Assembly (NCBI RefSeq): GCF_019703515.2
Contig: NC_059365.1
Coordinates: forward strand, 38,516,001 to 38,580,000
Direction: 5' to 3'
DNA length: 64,000 bases
Source of the DNA: Myxocyprinus asiaticus
Taxonomy: Eukaryota; Chordata; Actinopteri; Cypriniformes; Catostomidae
The position numbers and the translations under genes are program-made. A model generated the notes under the pieces. That model ran no database searches, was not told the DNA's origin, and saw only the letters and a program-made list of their open reading frames with translations. Of this stretch, positions 11,704 to 43,779 are shown in pieces; the stretch's first letter is position 1; every line of letters begins with the position of its first letter.

Positions 11704-12640
11704 ATATTATAAGATAATTCAGACTTTCACACAGATTTTCAACAAACAGTACAAATACAAACTACAACAAATAAATAAAAGGGCGTCACAAACATATATA
11801 AAATTCATTAAACAATGATAGTTTTCATGGCTTTCTTGTTTTTTGAAAAAATTATAAATATCAATGATTTTATAAATAACAAGAGCTGTTAGGAAATCAT
11901 ATTTTCTTAATAACAAAAACAAATAAATAATCGATTATATAAACAATAGTATTTTTTTTCTTCTTTTTGCAATGTCATATTCATATTGATGTAGTAAAAC
12001 TGTTGAGATATTCAAGACTAAATTCATTTTCATTTCTCAGAATCTACGACATTTCATGCCAAAAGGAAGTTTAACAAGGACATTAAAAAAAAAAATAAAA
12101 AAAATAAATGGACAATACATTGGCCTATAGGCTACATAGTTTATCTTAAACCGGTACAAAATGATCAACTGTAATCTATATCAGAGACGATAGTCTAGAA
12201 AGACTTTGCTATATCCAGATGAAAATGAAAGCGCTCTAGTGTTTCTTTTACAGGACATATTCTGAGAGCAATTTTGAAGGATACCTCTTTAGATTTATTT
12301 GTTACACAGTAACGATTAAAAACACCCCAGATATTTTCCCACACAACTAATATTTCTATCCCTCCATTGTTTTAAACCTCTGATATTTCCTGAGAGATCT
12401 TTACGCCATCTAATGGTTATAATTTGTATTGTTTATACGGATTATTATTACGTTGGGTTGCATATAAATAAGACACGAATGATTGATGTATTATTAATAG
12501 AATATTATTAATAATTTCAAATCAAATAAAAACACAAATTAACGATATTTGTTGGGAACACTTCGTCATCTGCAATAATTAAAGTTTCCTTTTAGTCGTT
12601 AAGATTTAAGATGTCTTTTTAACCGTTTTGTGTTATTAAA
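11704..12640. other. No gene recognised; AT-rich ctsf upstream region
   Basis: AT-rich sequence with A/T runs and no supported exon or bounded repeat. It separates the repeat cluster from the ctsf promoter. Confidence 0.4.
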
Positions 12641-12847
12641 GAATATTTCCCATTCCAATAAGTGTTTTTAAAGATGATTTAATGTCCCGCCCCCACACAG
12701 CGGAGCATCCGTCAATCATCATCATCATCATCATCATCATTAGTGCGCATTTCGCCCTCTGGAGCAGCAACGGAACACTGCGGGCTTACGACCACAAAAA
12801 CAAACCCAATCTAACGTCGGTGCTTTCTGCTCAGACAGCTCGACAAG
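12641..12847 (+). promoter_or_regulatory. ctsf: Presumed ctsf promoter and 5' leader
   Basis: The ~200 bp before the start codon become markedly richer in GC and CpG than the flanks. They contain a GC-box-like cccgcccc at 12686 and no clear TATA box close to the ATG, as expected of a housekeeping-type promoter. An (ATC)n tract occupies 12715-12741. The transcription start cannot be placed from sequence alone. Confidence 0.45.
12715..12741. repeat. (ATC)n microsatellite in the ctsf 5' region
   Basis: About nine uninterrupted ATC units roughly 110 bp upstream of the ctsf start codon, possibly inside the 5' leader, where length changes could be visible in transcripts. Confidence 0.85.
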
Positions 12848-32598
<19,751 letters not shown>

Positions 32599-33895
32599 AC
32601 AAACACACACACACGTGTACACAAGCGCATACATACACAGCTTGGGTACAAAAACATCTCAAAAGCCCAGTCATGAACATGTGATTCTGTACAGAGGTAA
32701 CTTTGGTTCAGTTAGCATGTGATCTGATATGCCACACATAAAATAGTGTTATGTAACACACATATTTTACTCATATTTCATTCACATAAGCTCAAAGTTC
32801 TCAATAGCTCAGATATGTGTAGTATTCTTCTTGATGTCATGGCACTTTAGTTATCAGTTCTCTCTGTTACATACATGCAAACATGCTGTAAACATCCATT
32901 ATATTTAGTATTGCTGAATTTAGGTTTTCTTTTATTGGGTAATGTTTGAAGGTATGAAAGGCATAGGAGAAGCAGTATGTACCTTATCTCAGAAACCACA
33001 TGTGCAGTGATGTTAGCAAAGAGGGACAAGATTACAGCACACTCATTTTACCAACTTACTACTACAAACAACACATTTACCTACAACAAATATGTTATTG
33101 TGATTTTAGATGAGTTCATTTGGTTAAAGGGATAGTTCACCCAAAAAAAAAAAAAAACTCTGTCATTTACTCACCCTTGTGTTGTTCCAAACTTCCTAAC
33201 TGACTGGAACACAAAAAGGATATGTTAGGCAGAATGATGGCTTATTGATCACTATTCACATTAATTGTATGTAAAAAGATGCAATGAAAGTGAATGGTGA
33301 CTGACATCTTTTGTGTTCCACTGCAGAAAGTCATACAGAATTTTAATTTTTGGGTGAACTATCCCTTTAATTACTTTGTTTTACTCTGATTAGATTTATT
33401 ATTCGATGTTTTAATATTTAATTCTTTATTTAATTCCAAAAAACTGCACTGAGTTTGAGTCCTGCTTACTTTTAACCCTGCCGAATAGATTTGTGATTAC
33501 TGATTTTAAACTTTATATTTTAACTGAGTTCATTTAACTGAGTATTATTGAGTGACTGGTCCTGGAAACCAGATTTTGCACATTATGGCTAATTTTCACA
33601 GTATACTGTGATCATTCCGTTACCATGTTATCTTTACTCCTAATTTTTGAACATTACATTTTGCTGCATGGAAAAAGCTGAAGATGCTCCTTCCAAATAC
33701 AAAATGGAAGATGCCTAGGGTTGCAAAGCTTCAGGTTTGTTTTGTGCTGAAAAAGACGAATCTTTTAGTTGCTGTGCTGTATTATTCAAACCAGTTGTAT
33801 TATTACAGTTGATTATTAAAGCTATATTGCTAAAAGCTTTGTAATTGTCATTCTAACAAATCTGCTAAATAAACTCCAAATCGTCTCTAAAGTCA
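32599..33895 (+). other. ctsf: ctsf 3' untranslated region with polyadenylation signal
   Basis: Begins after the stop with a short (AC)n. The first clear AATAAA downstream is at 33868-33873, which would give a 3' UTR of about 1.3 kb containing the small MITE at 33128-33366. The cleavage site is inferred. Confidence 0.5.
33128..33366. mobile_element. Angel-like MITE (ends AGGGATAGTTCACCC / GGGTGAACTATCCCT)
   Basis: 239-bp palindromic-ended element with near-perfect inverted ends, flanked by TTAA on both sides (33124-33127 and 33367-33370). Its sequence is that of the very common fish MITE usually called Angel; the name rests on recall. It probably lies within the ctsf 3' UTR. Confidence 0.82.
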
Positions 33896-34500
33896 TGCTT
33901 GTGTTATCATTGTTTTATGTCATATTTTGCATTTGAGTCACTTTACACTGCACAAAATGCTCAGGGTGAAACGAACAGCAAAAGGAAATTAAGCAAGATG
34001 TGTTTGGTGTTCAGTGAACTACAGTTAACCGGTGAGGTTTCTGATTCTTTTGACACCCTTAGGTGTGGATATCTTTACACAATACTAAGCTGCCAGAGTT
34101 AGAAGTTGAACTGATATTCATAGAAATTATGTTCTTGTTTTTAAATAAAAATGCTGGTTTTCTTGGTAAACATGTGTAATAACTTCTAATAACATTATCT
34201 ATCAAATATTAAAAAAGTTGTTGACCTAGTTTCTCAATTAACAACCCTTTATGTCCTTTTGCTATGTCCTGGTTTCAACGCACCGCTTTATTGTCTGACA
34301 AAGACTGATTGACATGTTTAATGATGGTTTTATGCTTTGTAGAAGCAACCAAATTATTCAAACAGTATGTTGTTTCTTTCGACCATAAACTTTATAAAGC
34401 TATAGAACAAATGAACCACATTCAAGCCACATCCACACTAAAACATTTTAATGCTGTGTCTCTGACGCTATGGCGAATGTATACCATCACGCCATGCTAC
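33896..34500. other. Intergenic, nothing recognised
   Basis: AT-rich sequence between the presumed end of ctsf and the DIRS relic. No exon or bounded repeat seen. Confidence 0.4.
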
Positions 34501-35077
34501 TGATTCGCACGCGCAATGATGCCTACTAGCCAGTAGGGTAGTTAAAGACACCCACAGAATCTCCTCTTCGTATCATAAGGGAGAAGTAAAATGATGAAAA
34601 GTTGGATATACATGGCGATGACGCTAACTGATTCAGGTAGCGTAGCATTGCAGGATGATTTAAATCACTGACGTGAATATGTATTATGAAGGCACTAACC
34701 GAATGGGTAGTGAAAGTTCATATAGGGTGACGGCTGACTGCGGCTCATGGAATGAGCATGTATAAATAAGGTGGTAGTAACCAACAGAATACACAGTCTA
34801 GCTCTCCTTCACAGTAAGAACTTGGGAAGAGAGAGAGGTGACATCCAGGTTGTAAAACTGCATGAATGTGCTGGGGGAAGCCCAACCTGGAGCTAGGCAG
34901 ATGTCTTCAAGGCAAACACCATTAGATAATGCCCATGAAGAGGCCATGCCTCTAGTAGAGTGAGTTTTAAATCCACTAGGGCACCTCTATATGAGGGTGC
35001 AATGGCATCTACGATCCAATGTGAAAGCCTTTGTTTGGAACCAGAACTGATTTGACAGCCTCATTTGCTTTGTATGA

Positions 35078-35635
35078 TCAGCATATGCACGTAACGCCCT
35101 TACAAGTGTATGCAGCCTCTGTGCATCTTGATTCATCTGAATCAAGCGGAGGAGGAGAGAAAGCCTGAAGGGTAATAACTTGTGCTCTGAAGGGAGTGGT
35201 CAAAATGTTTGGCAAGTAGCCTTTTCTGGGTTTGAGAATGGCTTTTGACGAGCCTGGTCCAAACTCTAAACAGGAGTCATCAACCAATACTGCTTGAAGG
35301 TCCACGACACCTTTAACTGAAGACAAAGCGAGAAGCAGCACAGTCTTTAATGAGAGTATGTGTAAACTCACTGTATCCAATGGTTCGAACGGCAGTGCCA
35401 TGAGTGCTTTTAACACAAGCGCTAAGTCCCAAACCTGATCAGTAATGTAGAGAGACGGTCTCAACTGTCTTATGCCACATAATAACTTCACAATCAAAGG
35501 ATGTCTGCCAACTGACAGACCACATAGTGGGACGTGTGCAGTTGCTATGACAGCGACACACACTTTTAAGTGTAGATGGGGTAAGACCCGCGTAGAAGCG
35601 CTCTTGCAGAAAGTGAAGTATGGGCTGAACAGCAC
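35078..35635 (-). pseudogene. DIRS tyrosine recombinase, N-terminal half
   Basis: Open frame reading VGRHPLIVKLLCGIRQLRP, then QVWDLALVLKALMALPFEPL and LKTVLLLALSSVKGVVDLQA, matching the N-terminal half of fish DIRS recombinases. The catalytic half lies further left in other frames. The first codons are supplied by the adjacent LTR, so the frame's start is not the natural one. Confidence 0.7.
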
Positions 35636-35642
35636 ATTGTAC

Positions 35643-36052
35643 TGTCAAGGAATTTGAGGGAGGACCCAAAGATGCAGAAGGCAAAATGAGCTTTATTGAA
35701 AATACAAAACAAAACAGCAAACAAAAAAACTCACAAATGGAGAAAACAAAAAACAAGAACAAAACTAAACTAGATAAAGCAAAAATGATCAGACTTCAAA
35801 AACAGAAACAAAAACTCACAAAGGGAGAGAAACTGAAAAACAAGACAAAATAGAACAAGGCACATGGCAAGACAAACACAAGGCCATGTGCAAACATACA
35901 AGACCAAACAGACACAAGTGCACATGGTGATGAAGAATCAAACACAGCCATGTGCACTCACAACACATGGGAACCTGACAGATGGGCAGAGGAGACTGTC
36001 ACAATCCTGCCACAACAAAATGAAATGAGACCAAAGTGGCAGGATCATGACA
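35643..36052 (-). mobile_element. Solo LTR (410 bp) inside the DIRS relic
   Basis: TG...CA bounded segment: on the minus strand it starts TGTCATGATCCTGCC and ends AATTCCTTGACA. It is flanked by a perfect 5-bp duplication, tgtac at 35638-35642 and 36053-36057. A minus-strand AATAAA lies near 35690. No internal retroviral sequence, so it arose by LTR-LTR recombination of a gypsy-type element. Confidence 0.82.
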
Positions 36053-36382
36053 TGTACAGGTACCTCGCCTCGAGAGGAACACCAATCAGCAAACATCCGC
36101 CATTTCAAGGTGTCTTATCGTCTCATCGAAGGGGCCCTAGCCTATAATATGGTGCCGAGCACTGGTTGTGAGAGCCCTTCTGTGCCAAACGGGCATCGTT
36201 CAGGAGCCAATTCCAATTGTGGATACCAAATCGTGCCCCCGCCTGCGTGAGCAGATCCCTGCTCAGTGTAATCCTCCACGGAGGGGCATTGAAGATCTCT
36301 ATTAACTGTGGAAACCATTCTGGCACAAATAGCAGTACAGTTTCCTTATTCTCCCGGATTTTGTACAATACTTGGAGAAGTA

Positions 36383-38009
36383 CAGTGCATCCGGAAAGTA
36401 TTCACAGCGCTTCACTTTTTCCACATTTTGTTATGTTACAGCCTTATTCCAAAATGGATTCAATTCATTATTGTTTGTAGAATTTTGAGGAAAATACGCC
36501 ATAATGACAACGTGAAAGAAGTTTGTTTGAAATCTTTGCAAATTTATAAAAAAAAAATCACATGTACATAAGTATTCACAGTCTTTGCCATGACACTCAA
36601 AATTGAGCTCAGGTGCATCCTGTTTCCACTGATCATCCTTGAGGTGTTTCTACAACTTGATTGGAGTCCACCTGTGGTAAATTCAGTTGATTGGACATGA
36701 TTTGGAAAGGCACACACCTGTCTATATAAGGTCCTACAGTTAACAGCGCATGTCAGAGCACAAACCAAGCCATGAAGTCCAAGGACTTGTCTGTAGACCT
36801 CTGAGACAGGATTGTATTGAGGCACAGATCTGGGGAAGGGTACAGAAAAATTTCTGCAGCATTGAAGGTCCCAATGAGCACAGTGGCCTCCATCATCCGT
36901 AAATGGAAGAAGTTTGGAACCACCAGGCTCTTTCTAGAGCTGGCCGCCCTGCCAAACTGAGCGATCGGGGGAGAAGGGCCTTAGTCAGGGAGGTGACCAA
37001 GAACCCGATGGTCACTCTGACAGAGCTCCAGCGTTTCTCTGTGGAGAGAGGAGAACCTTCCAGAAGAACAACCATCTCTGCAGCACTCCACCAATAAGGC
37101 CTGTATGGTAGAGTGGCCAGACGGAAGCCACTCCTCAGTAAAAGGCACATGACAGCCCACCTGGAGTTTGCCAAAAGGCACCTGAAGGACTCTCAGACCA
37201 TGAGAAACAAAATTATCTGGTCTGATGAAACAAGATTGAACTCTTTGGCCTGAATGGCAAGCGTCATGTCTGGAGGAAACCAGGCACTGCTCATCACCTG
37301 GCCAATACCATCCCTACAGTGAAGCATGGTGGTGGCAGCATCATGCTGTGGGGATGTTTTTCAGCAGCAGGAACTGGGAGACTAGTCAGGATCGAGGGAA
37401 AGATGAATGCAGCAATGTACAGAGACGTCCTTGATGAAAACATGCTCCAGAGCGCTCTGGACCTCAGACTGGGGTGAAGGTTCATCTTCCAACAGGACAA
37501 CGACCCTAAGCACACAGCCAAGATAACAAAGGAGTGGCTACGGGACAACTCAGTGAATGTCCTTGAGTGGCCCAACCAGAGCCCAGACTTGAACCCGATT
37601 GAACATCTCTGGAGAGATCTGAAAATGGCTGTGCACCAACGCTCCCCATCCAACCTGATGGAGCTTGAGAGGTCCTGCAAAGAAGAATGGGAGAAACTGC
37701 CCAAAAATAGGTGTGCCAAGCTTGTAACGTCATACTCAAAAAGACTTGAGGCTGTAATTGCTGCCAAAGGTGCTTTAACAAAGTATTGAGCAAAGGCTGT
37801 GAATACTTATGTACATGTGATTTTTTTTCGTTTTTTAATTTTTAATAAATTTGCAAAGATTTCAAACAAACTTCTTTCACGTTGTCATTATGGGGTATTG
37901 TTTGTAGAATTTTGAGGAAAATAATGAATTTAATCCATTTTGGAATAAGGCTGTAACATAACAAAATGTGGAAAAAGTGAAGCGCTGTGAATACTTTCCG
38001 GATGCACTG
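36383..38009 (+). mobile_element. Tc1-like transposon with long inverted repeats (family C, copy 1)
   Basis: 1627-bp element flanked by TA, with ends CAGTGCATCCGGAAAGTATT and its inverse; the inverted repeats extend about 200 bp. The transposase is interrupted by a stop in the DNA-binding part (CACCAATAAGGC), a TGA near 37475 and frame breaks. The catalytic region is still recognisable, including WSDET near 37218 and [13 protein letters not shown] near 37590. Inserted in the DIRS relic. Confidence 0.88.
36771..37789 (+). pseudogene. Broken Tc1 transposase (family C, copy 1)
   Basis: From ATG in 'agccatgaagtcc' the frame gives MKSKDLSVDL and then a premature TGA. Later pieces at 36903-37097 (GRPAKLSDRG...) and 37553-37789 ([19 protein letters not shown] to KGALTKY) carry the AT-hook-like and last catalytic segments. 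At least three inactivating changes. Confidence 0.85.
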
Positions 38010-38063
38010 TAAGTGGACGGGAGGGAATGCATACTTGTGCTCTGCTAGCCATTTGTGGGCTAG

Positions 38064-38878
38064 TGTTACGTCCCTGGGGACATATTATTTGTTATTAGTG
38101 TTGCTATCTTTATTTTCATATGGTGTTGCACCTAGATGTTTTTATTTGAGTTTCTTTGTGGTGTCTTTGTGCATGTGTTCTTTTCTGTTCCCTCTGTGGC
38201 TCATCCTACTCTGCTCGACAGGTAGCTGATTGTCACCAGCTGGACCCCATTTCCATTGTATGGCTACCTGCTTAAAAGAGCTGGAGGACAAAGAATTTGA
38301 AGCTTGACTTCCAGAGCCTTTGTCTTTCTCGCTGTCGCTCTCCTGCCCCATAGCGTATTGATCTATACTGTTATGCTGTAGTGTGGCTTTGTTGTAGCTT
38401 TCGTGCATTTTGTGCACTTCTGCCTCTACTCCTAAGTTCTTGCTGTTAGTGAAGCTAGAACGTGCACTGTTCGTTTTATGTTAAAGTATTCTACGGAAGC
38501 TGTAGGGAGGTGGGTGCCACTTTTGTTTACTTTTCCAATGGTTTCTCCTGTTTTTTGGACCAATCAGGGAGTTAGTGTACATCTCTGTTGTTGATTTCTT
38601 TTCTTTCTATAGTTTAGTTAAGATCTTACTCCTGGACTAGGTAGAAGACTTTATGTTTGTTGTTTTGGCCTTTACCCCTCCTGAAGTTTATTGCTTCCAT
38701 TTCGAGTTGTTGTTTTTCATTATATTGTACATCTGTAAATAAACCAACTAAAATTTTAACTTTGTAATTTGTGGTACTGGGTCAGGGGACAGGCGTCCCC
38801 TGCTCACAAAGCAATTACCTCTGTTACTCCTCCCCGAGCCTCTCCCTTAGACCTTTTGTTGAAGGCGAGGACGTAACA
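38064..38878 (+). mobile_element. Solo LTR (815 bp) inside the DIRS relic
   Basis: Starts TGTTACGTCCCTGGGG and ends GGACGTAACA. It is flanked by a perfect 5-bp target duplication gctag (38059-38063 and 38879-38883). Contains a plus-strand polyadenylation signal (gtaaataaacc near 38735). No internal region remains. Confidence 0.87.
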
Positions 38879-38883
38879 GCTAG

Positions 38884-40134
38884 AGCATCCAGGTGTAGTG
38901 GAGCATGAGTTAGGAAATACCATAGGGTGACAGTGCTTTGTCTTCAGGGATGCAGATAGATCTATTTCTGATTCCCCAAACTGATTATCCTTGTATAGCG
39001 CCTTGTTGCGAGAGCAAATCAAATTCAGGTGATCCGGAACGTGCATTGCACGTATCGATAGGAGATGTTTCTCACACCAGAGAAGCTGATGAGCCAAGTT
39101 CATCAAAGGGCATGATAGAACACCCACTTGGTGATTTATGTAACCCACAACCGCCGTGTTGTTGGTTCTGATCAGAACATGGAAAAACCCTGGACAGCTG
39201 GCCGGAAAGCCATTAATGTTAGAAATACAGCGAGTAGTTCCAGAAAATGTATGTGCCAGATTGTTTGAGCACCTGTCCAGGTGCCAAAGGATGGGAGACC
39301 GTCACACAGGGCTCCTCAGCCCATGTTCGAAGCATCCATCGTGACCACTTTGTGTCTGGATACTTGACAGAGTGCCACACCCATCTGGTAGAATGTGGGA
39401 ATTTTCCAAATGGTCAATGCGACTAGACAGCGGCATGATACCACAAGACGTAAGTGACTGTGACGCCATGAATGATGGGGTGCCTTCGATCTGGGCCAGC
39501 ACTGAAAGGGTCTCATTGGCAGTAGTCCCAGCGGAGTGACCGAAGCTGCGGAGGCCATGAGGCCCAGAGACCGTTGAAAAAGCAGAAATAATTTTTTTGA
39601 ATAGCTTGAACATGATTAAACACCGGTGAATGGAATGAATGCGTTCTTCTGTCAGGTGCACCAGCACAGACACAGAGTCGAAATTCATGCCAAGGAATAA
39701 AATCTGGAGGTTGGGCATTAACACTCTCTTCGACCAGTTGACTTTGAGTCCCAAACGCTCCCAATGTGCATGCAACAGGTCTCTGTGTTTGCAAGCTTGT
39801 TCCTCTGACTGTGTTAGAGGTTATTGAAGTAATTGATTAATACAAAAAGTTATTGAAGTAATTAATAACGCAAACGCTGCTCAAAGGCGAATTTCCCCTC
39901 GAAGGCGAATCTCAAGAATGGTTTGTGATGAGGGGCTATGTGCACAAGAAAGTAAGTGTCTTTCAGGTTGACTGACACAAACCAGTCTATAGGGTGAATA
40001 TGAGACAGAATTTGCTTCGGAGTAATGATTTTGAAGAGAAACTTTGCGAGTTTCAACATCCAAATTGGGAAGTTATCCGTAGGCACATAAAATCTATGTG
40101 TTGCGACATAGACGGTCTCCTGGCATGTTGCCAA
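38884..40134 (-). pseudogene. DIRS reverse transcriptase and RNase H remnants
   Basis: Minus-strand pieces: DWFVSVNLKDTYFLVHIAPHH (40134-39862 region), containing the first RT aspartate region; RLGLKVNWSK and FLGMNFDSVSV (39775-39620); MASAASVTPLGLLPMRPFQC to VTMDASNMG (39558-39316), the RNase H start; and INHQVGVLSCP to IRAMHVPDHLN (39148 leftwards). The order and motifs are those of DIRS pol. Frames change between pieces. Confidence 0.78.
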
Positions 40135-41370
40135 CCTGCTTAATAATCATGGCAAAGTGCCAGCGCCAGAGACCTGAGCTCTCACTGAATAGGGAGAAAA
40201 TCAAGTCATAATAAGCGGTTCGTGCAGCTCTGGAAAGAAAGGCACCGGCGGCGAAACTCGGAGGCGCACCATGATTTATTTTTAAGGCTTAAACAAGAAA
40301 ACTTAAAGCATCATCATCTCAGAGGCCGCTTGCTGAAAGGGCAAAGACACCTGATGTGGAGGGGGGAGGCATGAATGGCAGAGCCGGTGTTCTGAAATTT
40401 TCGGTTTCTGAGATTTTCGGTTGCACTGGACGGAGCTTACATGAATATTCATGAGTTTCCTGTTTCGTGTTAAAGCGACACTGAAAATATGTTTTCGCAA
40501 AGGTAATTGTTGTTGAGTGGAGGGGGGGCATGTGTGTGTGGGGGGTGTCGCTGTCCTTTTCTGCATATTGCTGCCTCCTTTGGCATATCGCAGCGCAGTT
40601 TTGTGGCCCGTTCTGCATAACACGGTGGCCCGATTCAGCTTATCGCGGCCCATTCGGCCCCGTTTCGCGGACGGCCCACCGCGAAAAGTCCGCCCCTGGA
40701 TTCATGCATTCACAATGAATACAATCAGCCTCAACGAGCAACACTTTACGTAAAACAGCGCTCATGCCTACCAGACAGGAGAAATGTGCTTGTTTTCATG
40801 TGCTTGTGGAAACATTTGCGAAATGCCATCTTTATAAAAACTTCAAGCAAACGGCTCTTTTATGCTTGTGAACAGTATACAAATACACACAAATGCAAAC
40901 ATGCTGTAGCGCTTGTTACACGCTACAGAAAACTCCAATAATTGAAAGGATACATTCCATTGAGTCCTATGGGCTGTAGAATCATCTGATTGCTGTGAGG
41001 CAAAGAAAGCAGCGAAGATATTTGTTCCGTCCACTTTCCCACAGGAGAATATTCCTCATGTCTGATGTTCTACGTCAAATGTAGGATTGTAGGCTACAGC
41101 CGGAGCACCACAGGGAGTAGATGTAAACTCCGATCCACCCGCTTTGAAGGTGCATATCTTGCTGGTGATTCAGTAGAGAAAAATTCAGTAGTAGTGCAGA
41201 GTACAAGGGAGAGATAACGGTACCCTGAAGGAGAAATTCTGAGGAGATATATACTGTGACACACAGTGCTACGCCGATGATACGCGCGGGGAGTCAGAGC
41301 ACAAAGCGCTATCTGGGAGATTCTAGAGTTTCAGAGATTGATTACACCTGCGGAGATAACCCCATAGCAT
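40135..41370. other. DIRS gag-side remnant and unclassified repeat
   Basis: No recognisable gag frame. The stretch 40530-40690 (cagcgcagttttgtggccc... ttatcgcggccca) is GC-rich and repeat-like, perhaps a piece of another DNA element. Otherwise unclassified. Confidence 0.35.
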
Positions 41371-41419
41371 CAGCAACGCAGTATTGAAATGACCGACTTG
41401 AAAGGGAACCAAGACTTTT

Positions 41420-41571
41420 GAACATGCTCTCCATAACAGCATACTTTGGAAAACGATGCCTTAAGGAAATTGGAAAGAGGTTTCAAACTTATTCACTAAT
41501 CAGATACGTTTGAAACCTCAGTTTCCTAACATCATTTTTCAAAGAATGCATTTATGGAAAATGCTCTGTTC
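41420..41571. repeat. Imperfect foldback (MITE-like)
   Basis: gaacatgctctccataacagc at the left returns as gctctgttc preceded by ...ttatggaaaat at the right. The inner arms gaggtttcaaac / gtttgaaacctc pair perfectly around a 20-nt loop. Palindromic short element immediately after the DIRS relic. Confidence 0.65.
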
Positions 41572-42424
41572 TCGGTGGAGCAAAACGCTGTTGTAGAATG
41601 GAAGAGAGGCATAATCGTCAGCATTGTAGTACTCAAGACCAGACTCTGACTTGTCGAGACTATATTTTTATGGTCTTGTCATGGACTCGGGAGCATTTGG
41701 ACTGTCTCGACTCAGACAAGTGTGGAATCAGACTTTTCCCTGAGACCCTTCAAAAAAATAAACCAGCAGTGCTTCAACTTATCTGAAAAACATTTCTGAC
41801 AGACAATATCAGGGGTCATGATGTGCATCCCATATTTCTGTCGGCTTAGTATAAGAGCTAGGGATGTCCGATTCATTAATGAATCGATTCTTTTGAGTCA
41901 GTTATTTTCAGTGAATTGGCCAAACGGGTTACAAATCTCACTGAATCATTTGCAACAGTTTCTCACTCAGTAAAACCGTATCGAGATAGAAGAACAGATC
42001 AAACCAATCGCTGGATGAAGTGGATATTCACTTACAATAATTCATCCTACAATCAGTACGCACACACAAAAAACACACAAGTTAAACACAATATTATTAC
42101 CTCAATATAACAATTGAAATCAATGGAAACAAATGTGTGTGTGTGTGTGTCAATCAAGCAAGACCTGACCCACACACCCAGGCTACAGTAAATACAGTAT
42201 ATTCTAATGTAAATTGAGCATTTCCTGTATATAAAATACAATTTACATTTGTAAATTAGTGAAAGGTTCGTTATTGATGATACAGTTTTTGGGGAGAATT
42301 GTGACTGTTTAACTCTGATTTGACAAGCTGTGTAAATTTGACCAGCTAAGAGTGGTACTTATTGGCAAAGGATTAAAGATCTTATCAAGTTAAAAAGAAT
42401 TTAAATTGTTAGTTACATCTTGAG
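41572..42424. other. Intergenic; hAT-like end and (GT)n
   Basis: At 41862 ctagggatgtccgattcatt looks like a hAT terminus with no partner found. A short (GT)n lies at 42133-42150. No exon. Confidence 0.4.
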
Positions 42425-42806
42425 GGGGGCCTGGGTAGCTCAGCGAGTATTGACACGGACTACCACCCCTGGAGTCATGGCGTGCCGAGTGACTCCAGCC
42501 AGGTCTCCTAAGCAACCAAATTGGCCTGGTTACTAGGGAGGGTAGAGTCACATGGGTTAACCTCCTTGCTCTCAGTGGGGCACGTGAAGAGTTGTGCGCG
42601 GATGCCGCGGAGAATACCGTGAAGCCTCCACATGCTACGTCTCCATGGTAACACGCTCAACAAGCCACGTGATAAGATGCGCAGATTGATGGTCTCGGGT
42701 CTCAAGCAACTGAGATTCGTCCTCTGCCACCCAGATTGCGGAGAGTCACTACTCCGAGGACCTAGAGCGCATTGGGAATTCCAAATTTGAGAGAAAAGGA
42801 GAGAGA
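42425..42806 (+). mobile_element. tRNA-derived SINE (HAmo-like), copy 5
   Basis: The only plus-oriented copy: tRNA-like head GGCCTGGGTAGCTCAGCGAG at the start, body GCAACCAAATTGGCC, and A-rich end gagaaaaggagagaga. The B-box region is disrupted (ctggagtcatggcgtgcc), with some of the tRNA-like head deleted. Confidence 0.78.
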
Positions 42807-42889
42807 AACACCCCCCACCCCAACTGAAATTTCTTTTGTGTACCCCACGATGAAATCCTACAGGTGGAGGTCTTTTTAGCAAGTTAGCC

Positions 42890-43080
42890 CACTCGGCGGA
42901 ACACTCTCAGGCAGACCAGGCAGCTATTTTTCAATGTAAACAAGCGGCATACAAGTGCAGCTCTATCTACTTGAATGGGGAAAGACTGAAATCTCCTAAA
43001 TGGTTGGTCAAGATTATGATCAAAGAACATATCTAACACTGGGATCATAAATTGTGCTTTACCTCAGAAGGAAAAAAAAA
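42890..43080 (-). repeat. Unclassified interspersed repeat, inverted relative of 30660-30890
   Basis: Shares, in reverse orientation, gtttacattgaaaaatagct-like, ccattcaagtagat-like and gatcataatcttgacc-type stretches with ctsf intron 13. No ends or coding sequence recognised. Confidence 0.6.
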
Positions 43081-43232
43081 AAAAGTACATATAATATTCA
43101 TTAAGCATAGGCCTACTGTATTTGAGTCATCTCAGATTTTACCCTCTCTGGTCTCGGCTTGGATTCAACGAGCTGGTCCCAACTACAACACTGATAAGCA
43201 TAGCAAAATGAATGCGTCTTAAAGCATATTAG

Positions 43233-43779
43233 TGTTATACCTGAACAATGGTTTGAACCCAAATGCTGAACAGACACAGAGAATGATAAAATGGTATTTA
43301 TTTACAAACTGGGGAATGAGATGGAAGATGAACAGACAGGTGATTGATCTGCCGCTGGAGGAAGAGGGCTGGGCAGGCAGGAGGTAATGGCGGAGAAGAG
43401 CGGTGAACTGGATGGTTTGGCATGGCAGGCTTAAAGGAGAGTGGATCTGAAGATGACTGAAGAGATAAGTGGTTGAATACAGGTTGGTAGGTTGAATGGT
43501 GGATCTGAAGCATAAGGAAACACACATAAGCACAAAAACAAAGACACTAAAATCAAAGCTAGCCTAGCATTCGCACCACTCAAGTAGACTAAACAATCTG
43601 GTGATGAATGACTGAGACCTCTGGGTATAAATAGAGCAGGCTAGTGATGAGATGATGACTTGCAGGTGAGAAGTAATCAGTGGGGAGAGCTGCCACGCCA
43701 CCGGAACAGACCAACTAACAGACAACGGGGGAGACACAGACAGACAGAAAACACAGATGGTAGAAGCCACATCCTGACA
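43233..43779 (-). mobile_element. LTR of gypsy-type family A, copy 2 (solo)
   Basis: On the minus strand starts TGTCAGGATGTGGC and ends CAGGTATAACA, closely matching 2874-3351. It carries about 70 bp (around 43508-43582) absent from that copy. No leader or gag follows on the minus strand, so it is a solo LTR. No convincing target duplication. Confidence 0.75.

Larger units (their letters stand above)
34510..41419 (-). mobile_element. Degenerate DIRS-like retrotransposon with nested insertions
   Basis: A second minus-strand DIRS relic, related to but diverged from the one in ctsf intron 2. From right to left: a terminal piece (about 41365-41419, gataaccccatagcatcagc... resembling the right end of copy 1), reverse transcriptase (40134-39302), RNase H (39148-38804), recombinase N-terminal half (35635-35078) and C-terminal region (about 35060-34800). 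It is interrupted by two solo LTRs and a Tc1 copy. The left end is approximate. Frames are broken. Confidence 0.75.

Noticed and set aside
42425..42500. tRNA gene (and equivalents at the right ends of the other four SINE copies)
   Set aside because: The tRNA-like heads do not fold into a full cloverleaf as read, and each is joined to the same SINE body.
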